Source: Streptomyces sp. R21
GTDB lineage: Bacteria > Actinomycetota > Actinomycetes > Streptomycetales > Streptomycetaceae
Length of the DNA stretch: 64,000 nucleotides
NCBI RefSeq assembly: GCF_041051975.1
Contig: NZ_CP163435.1
Span: forward strand, 5,427,001 to 5,491,000
Reading direction: 5' to 3'
Part shown: positions 59,221 to 64,000 of the stretch, one piece after another
Layout of the letters: every line of letters starts with the position of its first letter
Numbering within the stretch: position 1 is the first letter of the stretch
Program-made: the position numbers and the translations under genes
The notes under the pieces: model-generated
Told to the model about the DNA's origin: nothing
The model's input: the letters and a program-made list of their open reading frames with translations, nothing else
Databases searched by the model: none

Positions 59221-60183
59221 TCACACCCCCAGCACCACCTTCCCCACCACCCCCCGCCCCTCAATGGCCGCATGCGCATCCCCCGCCCGCTCCAGCGGGA
59301 ACACCTCGCCGATCACCGGTCGCAGTCGGCCCGCCGCGGCCTCTCCCAAGGCCTCGGATGTGAAGCGTCGGAGGTCGTCCGGGGTGAACTGGACGTCCGC
59401 GATGCCGAAGAGCTTGATGTTGCGCTGGGTGGCCTCGGCCGGGTCGATGGGGGAGAAGCCGCCGGAGGGGGCGCCGTGGGCCGAGAAGCGGCCGCCGTCG
59501 GAGGTCAACGGGAAGGCGGAGGCGCCGAGTTGGCCGCCCACGCCGTCCAGGACCACGTCCGCGGAACCGCCGAGGGCCGTGCGGGCGGCGTCGGGCCAGT
59601 CGGGGGACGTGGAGTCGATGGCGGCGTCGGCGCCCAACTCCCTTATGAGGGACAGCTTTTCCGGGGTCCGGGCCACCCCCACCACATGTGCGCCTCGGGC
59701 ATGCGCGAGCTGGACCAGCAGTGTGCCCATGCCGCCGGAGGCGCCGAGGATCAGGACGCGGTCCGTCGGGCCGATGTCGGTCAGTTCCAGTAGGCCCGTG
59801 GCGGTGACGCCGTCGTGGGCCAGGGCCGCGGCAGGGAGGAGGTCGAGGGCGTCCGGGACGACCGTGAGGGCCGAGACGGCGGCCACGGCCCGCGCCGCGT
59901 AGCTGCCCGTCACGAACGCGGAGACCCGGCGGCCCAGCCACTCGGCCGGTACGTCCGGGCCCAGCGCGCCGACCACTCCTGATACGCCGCCGCCCGGTAC
60001 GTACGGCGGAGTCACCGGGAAGAACTCGCGGCCCCAGCCCGCCCGGATCTGGGTCTCCACGAAGATCGTGTCCGCGTATGCCACGTCGATCAGGACCTCG
60101 CCGGGGCCGGGCACCGGGTCCGGGACCTCCACCGCGACCAGGACCTCGGGTCCGCCGAAATCCTTCACCTGTGCTGCTCGCAT
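59221..60183 (-). CDS. Zinc-independent quinone oxidoreductase (MDR family)
   Basis: A 320-residue medium-chain reductase. N-terminal GroES-like part, then a NADPH Rossmann site (ILGASGGMGTLLVQLA). Zinc-ligand cysteines are missing, as in quinone reductases. The ATG at 60183 gives the usual MRAAQVKDFGGPEVL. It is divergent from a TetR regulator, whose operator lies between them, so the reductase is likely induced by a ligand of that regulator. It ends 8 bases from the kinase gene on the other strand. Confidence 0.88.
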   Translation of the reverse strand: MRAAQVKDFGGPEVLVAVEVPDPVPGPGEVLIDVAYADTIFVETQIRAGWGREFFPVTPPYVPGGGVSGVVGALGPDVPAEWLGRRVSAFVTGSYAARAVAAVSALTVVPDALDLLPAAALAHDGVTATGLLELTDIGPTDRVLILGASGGMGTLLVQLAHARGAHVVGVARTPEKLSLIRELGADAAIDSTSPDWPDAARTALGGSADVVLDGVGGQLGASAFPLTSDGGRFSAHGAPSGGFSPIDPAEATQRNIKLFGIADVQFTPDDLRRFTSEALGEAAAGRLRPVIGEVFPLERAGDAHAAIEGRGVVGKVVLGV

Positions 60184-60247
60184 GGGATCACTCCACAGAG
60201 AATTGAAACTCGAAAGGTGTGTACGGGCGTCTCGCTGCGCAGTCTTC

Positions 60248-60269
60248 GACCTCAAGGCCGGTTGAGGTC
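60248..60269. promoter_or_regulatory. TetR operator between reductase and regulator genes
   Basis: GACCTCAA-GGCCGG-TTGAGGTC is a perfect inverted repeat with 8-base arms, placed in the gap of 137 bases between the divergent genes. It lies about 50 bases before the TetR start, near its likely promoter. Confidence 0.75.
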
Positions 60270-60320
60270 AAGAGGCGGCCGCGGTGAGGTGCGGTGCGGC
60301 CGGGTGCGTAGGCTCGGGGC

Positions 60321-60926
60321 ATGGGTGAGATCGGGCTGCGCGAGCGCAAGAAGCAGCGCATGTATCAGGCGGTGTCCGACATCGCGATCGGGCTCTTTCT
60401 GGAGAAGGGGTTCGACGCGGTGTCCGTGGCGGAGGTCGCCGCCGTGGCCGAGATCTCCAAGCCGACCCTCTTCCGGTACTTCCCGGCCAAGGAGGACCTG
60501 GTCCTGCACCGTTTCGCCGACCACGAGGACGAACCGGCCCGCGTCGCGGCGAGCGGTCCCGCCCCGCTGGCGGCGCTGCGGCGGAACTTCCTCGACGGGC
60601 TGGAGCGGTGCGATCCGGTCACCGGGCTGAACGACGCCCCGGGCGTCCTGGCCTTCCACCGCCTGCTCTACGGCACCCCGTCCCTGGCGGCGCGGCTGCA
60701 TGCGTACGTGGAGCGGTCCGAGGCCGCGCTCGCCGAGGCCCTCGGCGGAGACCTCGACGCGCGGCTCGCCGCCTGCCAGATCATCGCCGTGCAGCGGGTG
60801 CTCGCCCTGGAGAACTGGCGGCGGATCGCGGAGGGGGAGAGCGCGGAGGAGGTCCGCGCCGACGCGGTGGCCGCGGCCGAGCGGGCGTTCGCGCAGCTGG
60901 GAGCGGGGTTGCCGCGGTTCGCCTGA
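60321..60926 (+). CDS. TetR-family regulator
   Basis: A 201-residue regulator with the TetR helix-turn-helix (FLEKGFDAVSVAEVAAVAEISKPTLFRYFPAKEDL) and a helical ligand domain. It probably represses itself and the divergent oxidoreductase. TAGGCT lies 6 bases before the ATG at 60321, so it is likely leaderless. Confidence 0.9.
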   Translation: MGEIGLRERKKQRMYQAVSDIAIGLFLEKGFDAVSVAEVAAVAEISKPTLFRYFPAKEDLVLHRFADHEDEPARVAASGPAPLAALRRNFLDGLERCDPVTGLNDAPGVLAFHRLLYGTPSLAARLHAYVERSEAALAEALGGDLDARLAACQIIAVQRVLALENWRRIAEGESAEEVRADAVAAAERAFAQLGAGLPRFA

Positions 60927-61005
60927 GGGGGGCGCCGCCCGGGGAACATCAGTGAGGCTCGGTAAAAAATGTTACTCGGTTAAGCTTTCCGGTAGTCTTG
61001 GTGGA

Positions 61006-63102
61006 ATGACGTCACCCGACCCCGACTCCGACCTCGCCTCCTCCCTCACCCGGGAACGCGCCTACCACGACACCTGCCGCGCCGCCCTCGCCGCCATGGT
61101 CGACGGCGCCGAGGAACAGGTCGTCACCGGCGAGGACGTCTCCGCCTCCGGTGCCGACGCCGAAGTGCTCGGCTACCAGTTCCGCAGCCGGGCCAAGGAA
61201 CTGCGCGAACTGCCCGAAGGCCCGTTGTTCTTCGGGCGGTTGAACTTTCTGGACTTCGACGAGAACGGCGCGGACCGTGAGCACGCCGGCCAGAGCTATC
61301 GCATCGGCCGGCTGCGCATCAGCGAGCACCCCGCCGCCCCGCCCCTCGTCGTCGACTGGCGCGCCCCCGTCTCGCGCGCCTTCTACCAGGCGAGCGCCCG
61401 CGACCCACAGGGCGTCGCCGTCCGCCGCCGCTTCGGCTGGGCACCCGGCAGCCGCGGCGACTCCGCCGACCTCACGGGCCTGGAGGACGAGCACATCGGG
61501 CACGAACAGGAGCAGGGGTACGGGCAGGAGCCGGGGCACGGTCAGGAGCCGGGCCAGAGCCGGATTCTCACGGGTGAGATCGAGCGGCCCCGCGTAGGCC
61601 CGATGCGTGACATCGCCGCGACCATCCAGCCCGAACAGGACGACCTCGTACGCGCCGAACTCGCCGCCTCCGTCTGCGTGCAGGGCGCCCCGGGCACCGG
61701 CAAGACGGCCGTCGGGCTGCACCGCGCCGCGTACCTCCTCTACACCCACCCGCAGCGCATCCGCCGCAAGGGCCTGCTCATCCTCGGCCCCAACCGCACC
61801 TTCCTCTCCTACATCGCGGAGGTGCTGCCCGCCCTCGGCGAGACCGGCGTGCGGCAGTCGACGATCGGCGACGAGATCGCCCGCCATCCGGTGAGCGCCG
61901 AGGACGACCCGCGCGCGGCCGGCGTCAAGCACGACGCCCGCATGGCCGAGGTGCTGCGCCGGGCCCTGTACGCACGGGTCGCGCCGGTGGCGGCCTCCGC
62001 CAACTCCCTTGCGGTGCCCGATGGTTCGTACCACTGGCGGGTGCCCAGCAGTGAACTCCGGCGGATCGTCGACGACGTACGGGCCGAAGAACCGCCGTAC
62101 GCCGTCGGCCGGGAGCGCGTCCGCACGCGGGCCGTGCGGTACGTGCAGGCGCAGGCCGAACGGCGCGCCGGGTCCTGTACGAACGCCTGGGTGCAGAAGA
62201 TCTCGCGGTCGCGGGCGATCGGGGCGTACGTCGACGCGGTGTGGCCCCGGGTCCGTGCCGAGGAGGTGGTGGCCGAGCTGTTCACCGACCCCGAGGCGCT
62301 CGCCGCGAGCGCGGACGGAGTGCTGGACGCGGACGAACAGAAGGCGCTGCTCTGGGCGAAGCCGCCGCGCTCGTACAAGTCGGCACGGTGGTCGGCCGCC
62401 GACCTCGTCCTCCTCGACGAGGTCGCCGGACTGATCGAACACCCGGCGGGCTACGGCCACTTGGTCGTCGACGAGGCGCAGGACCTGTCGCCGATGGAGT
62501 GCCGGGCGATCGCGCGCCGGGCACCGTTCGGCTCGCTGACCGTGCTCGGGGATCTCGCTCAGGGCACCACTGCGTGGGCGGCGCGCGACTGGGTCGAACT
62601 CCTCGGGCACCTGGGCAAGCCGGACGCCGCCGTGGTGCCGTTGACCACCGGTTTCCGGGTGCCGGGCGCCGTCGTGGAACTCGCCAACCATCTGCTGGCG
62701 CGGCTGGACGTGGTGGTCCCGCCGGCCCGATCGCTGCGCCGGGACGGGGAGTTGAGGATCCGGGAGGTTTCCGACCTGCACGCCGGGGCCGTCGACGCCG
62801 TGCGTGCCGCGCTCGCGCACGAGGGCTCCGTCGGGGTCATCGCCGCCGACTGCGATGTCGTACGACTGCGGGAGGCGCTCGGCGCCGCGGGCATCGAGGC
62901 CGCCGGGCCCGACGAACTGGGCGCCCGCGTCACGGTGTTGCCCGCGGCCCTCGCCAAGGGCCTTGAGTACGACCACGTCGTGGCCGTGGAACCGGCGACC
63001 GTGGTGGAGGCCGAGGAGCGCGGACTGCACCGGCTCTATGTGGTCCTGACGCGGGCGGTGTCCCGACTGGACGTGGTGCACAGCCGCCCGCTGCCCTGGT
63101 GA
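61006..63102 (+). CDS. HelD-like RNA polymerase recycling factor
   Basis: A 698-residue UvrD-like ATPase matching actinobacterial HelD. The N-terminal coiled arm enters the polymerase secondary channel; then FFGRLNF, VVDWRAPVSRAFYQA, Walker A GAPGTGKT, VVDEAQDL and the C-terminal GLEYDHVV and YVVLTRA motifs. HelD frees stalled RNA polymerase from DNA and can give rifampicin tolerance. A Gly/Gln/Glu repeat (GYGQEPGHGQEPGQ) around residue 170 is an odd insertion. TAGTCT lies 7 bases before the ATG. No rifampicin-associated element is seen upstream. Confidence 0.86.
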   Translation: MTSPDPDSDLASSLTRERAYHDTCRAALAAMVDGAEEQVVTGEDVSASGADAEVLGYQFRSRAKELRELPEGPLFFGRLNFLDFDENGADREHAGQSYRIGRLRISEHPAAPPLVVDWRAPVSRAFYQASARDPQGVAVRRRFGWAPGSRGDSADLTGLEDEHIGHEQEQGYGQEPGHGQEPGQSRILTGEIERPRVGPMRDIAATIQPEQDDLVRAELAASVCVQGAPGTGKTAVGLHRAAYLLYTHPQRIRRKGLLILGPNRTFLSYIAEVLPALGETGVRQSTIGDEIARHPVSAEDDPRAAGVKHDARMAEVLRRALYARVAPVAASANSLAVPDGSYHWRVPSSELRRIVDDVRAEEPPYAVGRERVRTRAVRYVQAQAERRAGSCTNAWVQKISRSRAIGAYVDAVWPRVRAEEVVAELFTDPEALAASADGVLDADEQKALLWAKPPRSYKSARWSAADLVLLDEVAGLIEHPAGYGHLVVDEAQDLSPMECRAIARRAPFGSLTVLGDLAQGTTAWAARDWVELLGHLGKPDAAVVPLTTGFRVPGAVVELANHLLARLDVVVPPARSLRRDGELRIREVSDLHAGAVDAVRAALAHEGSVGVIAADCDVVRLREALGAAGIEAAGPDELGARVTVLPAALAKGLEYDHVVAVEPATVVEAEERGLHRLYVVLTRAVSRLDVVHSRPLPW

Positions 63103-63138
63103 GCCGCGGGCGACTCGAGAGCGACTTCATGGGCCGGG

Positions 63139-63906
63139 TCAGCCCACGTGCTCGGCGAGGAAGTCCTCCCAGCTCAGCTTGCCCCTGGTCGCCCCGGCGC
63201 CGGCCAGGTTCTCGCCGGCGCGGTACGCGCGCCCGGCCTTTCCGGGCAGCCGCACCGGCATCTTCGGGCGGCGCTTGCCGCTCGCCTTCAGGTAGCCGCG
63301 GATCAGCTCGGCCAGGTCGTACACCGTCGGTCCGGCCAGGTCGGGCACGAGGCCGGCCGGTCCGGCGAGGGTGAGTTCCACCAGCCGGGCCGCCACCTCG
63401 CGGGAGTCGACCGGCTCCAGCCGGAGGCCGCCGGGGACGGGTATCACCGGCAGCTTCGCCATGCCCCGCACCGTCTTCAGAGTCAGTTCGTGGAACTGGG
63501 CGGCACGCAGCGTCGTCCACGGAATCCCGGAGTCGGCCACGGCCTGCTCGGCGGCCAGCTTGGAGCTGAGCCACTTCACCGGGATCGTGTCCGCGCCGAT
63601 GACCGAGATGTAGACCAGGTGCCGGACACCGGCTCGGGACGCGGCCCGCACCAGGTTCCGGGTCGCCTCGTCGTCGCCCTTGGGGCCGCCCGCGAGGTGC
63701 AGGACGGTCTCGACGCCTTCCAGCGCGGGCTCGATCCCCTCGCCCTTGAGCAGATCGGCGGCCACGTACTCCACGCCGTCGCCGGCGGCGCGGTCGTGCC
63801 GGCTGAGGACCCGGACCTCGTGCCCCGACTCCCGCAGCAGCGGGACGACATGGCTCCCGAGCGTGCCCGTGCCGCCGGTCACCAGGATGGGGGAGGTGGT
63901 GGTCAT
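63139..63906 (-). CDS. NmrA-like NAD(P)-binding oxidoreductase
   Basis: A 255-residue atypical short-chain reductase with a GGTGTLG Rossmann motif at the N-terminus and the HLVYISVIGAD strand, as in NmrA/NAD-dependent epimerase-type proteins. The catalytic Tyr of classical enzymes is not evident. It could be a redox sensor or an NADPH-dependent reductase. The ATG at 63906 follows CTGGAGACCACC. It converges with helD, 36 bases apart. The right edge of the window (63907-64000) holds only its promoter. Confidence 0.85.
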   Translation of the reverse strand: MTTTSPILVTGGTGTLGSHVVPLLRESGHEVRVLSRHDRAAGDGVEYVAADLLKGEGIEPALEGVETVLHLAGGPKGDDEATRNLVRAASRAGVRHLVYISVIGADTIPVKWLSSKLAAEQAVADSGIPWTTLRAAQFHELTLKTVRGMAKLPVIPVPGGLRLEPVDSREVAARLVELTLAGPAGLVPDLAGPTVYDLAELIRGYLKASGKRRPKMPVRLPGKAGRAYRAGENLAGAGATRGKLSWEDFLAEHVG

Positions 63907-64000
63907 GGTGGTCTCCAGTTCCTTCGTCTTCGATGCTCTTGGTTCCGCTGCTATGAACCGCGGCGGCGAAGGAATGTGACAGGGCGGCCGAGATTGTCTG

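Noticed and set aside
60960..61005. Rifampicin-associated element upstream of the HelD-like gene
   Set aside because: The AT-rich stretch has no GGGGCTTGC-type inverted repeat.

Overview
The window reads as the conserved chromosome core of a Streptomyces species. GC content and third-position GC are very high, GTG starts are frequent, four-base ATGA/GTGA gene overlaps are common, and there are many actinobacterial families: mycothiol synthase, GlnR, Nur, CsoR, RsiG, HelD, Pst and Ppk with a PHO box. From memory the gene order resembles the pst/ppk/glnR/nur region of S. coelicolor. I could not run a search, so the species is not assigned. I see no rRNA, tRNA, CRISPR array, transposase or prophage gene.

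0-24.8 kb is phosphate and envelope biology. It opens with the end of an NlpC/P60 hydrolase, a PAP2 phosphatase, a secreted flavo-oxidoreductase, a lipoprotein and the copper sensor gene csoR with its operator. A low-affinity phosphate uptake pair (DUF47 plus Pit) faces the high-affinity pstSCAB operon across a perfect hairpin terminator. pstS carries a clear PHO box. Upstream lie Nudix, CHAD and polyphosphate kinase genes, so uptake, storage and sensing of phosphate sit together. A YtrA-type regulator with a perfect 32-base operator heads an ABC operon with twin permeases. An ECF sigma/anti-sigma pair leads a second ABC operon, which ends against mshD.

25-40.7 kb holds a secreted 5'-nucleotidase, two DUF2993 paralogues, a self-contained gene for a 50-residue basic peptide beside an ABC exporter, a VapBC-like toxin-antitoxin pair, an MprAB-like two-component system with a secreted trypsin-like protease, a LacI regulator, glnR, a MoaD-like protein and a Gln-rich membrane protein.

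40.7-52 kb holds an 8-base tandem repeat, a Cys-codon leader peptide ahead of a rhodanese/DUF1416 pair, DsrE and DUF3099 proteins, an operon of three homologous unknown membrane proteins, a nitrobindin-like protein, the nickel regulator nur, ygfZ, dtd, rsiG (anti-sigma WhiG with both c-di-GMP motifs intact), asparaginase II and an Eis-like acetyltransferase.

52-59.2 kb is the most unusual part. A tiny two-helix membrane protein plus a leaderless GntR-type regulator occurs three times, with AT-rich regulatory gaps. It is interleaved with a HAD phosphatase and followed by a protein made of two complete aminoglycoside-phosphotransferase-like kinase domains. I propose this as a candidate undescribed system. 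59.2-64 kb has a quinone oxidoreductase/TetR pair with its operator, a HelD-like RNA polymerase recycling factor and an NmrA-like oxidoreductase.

A window-wide theme is leaderless expression: at least eleven genes start 6 or 7 bases after a TANNNT -10 box and lack a ribosome binding site.
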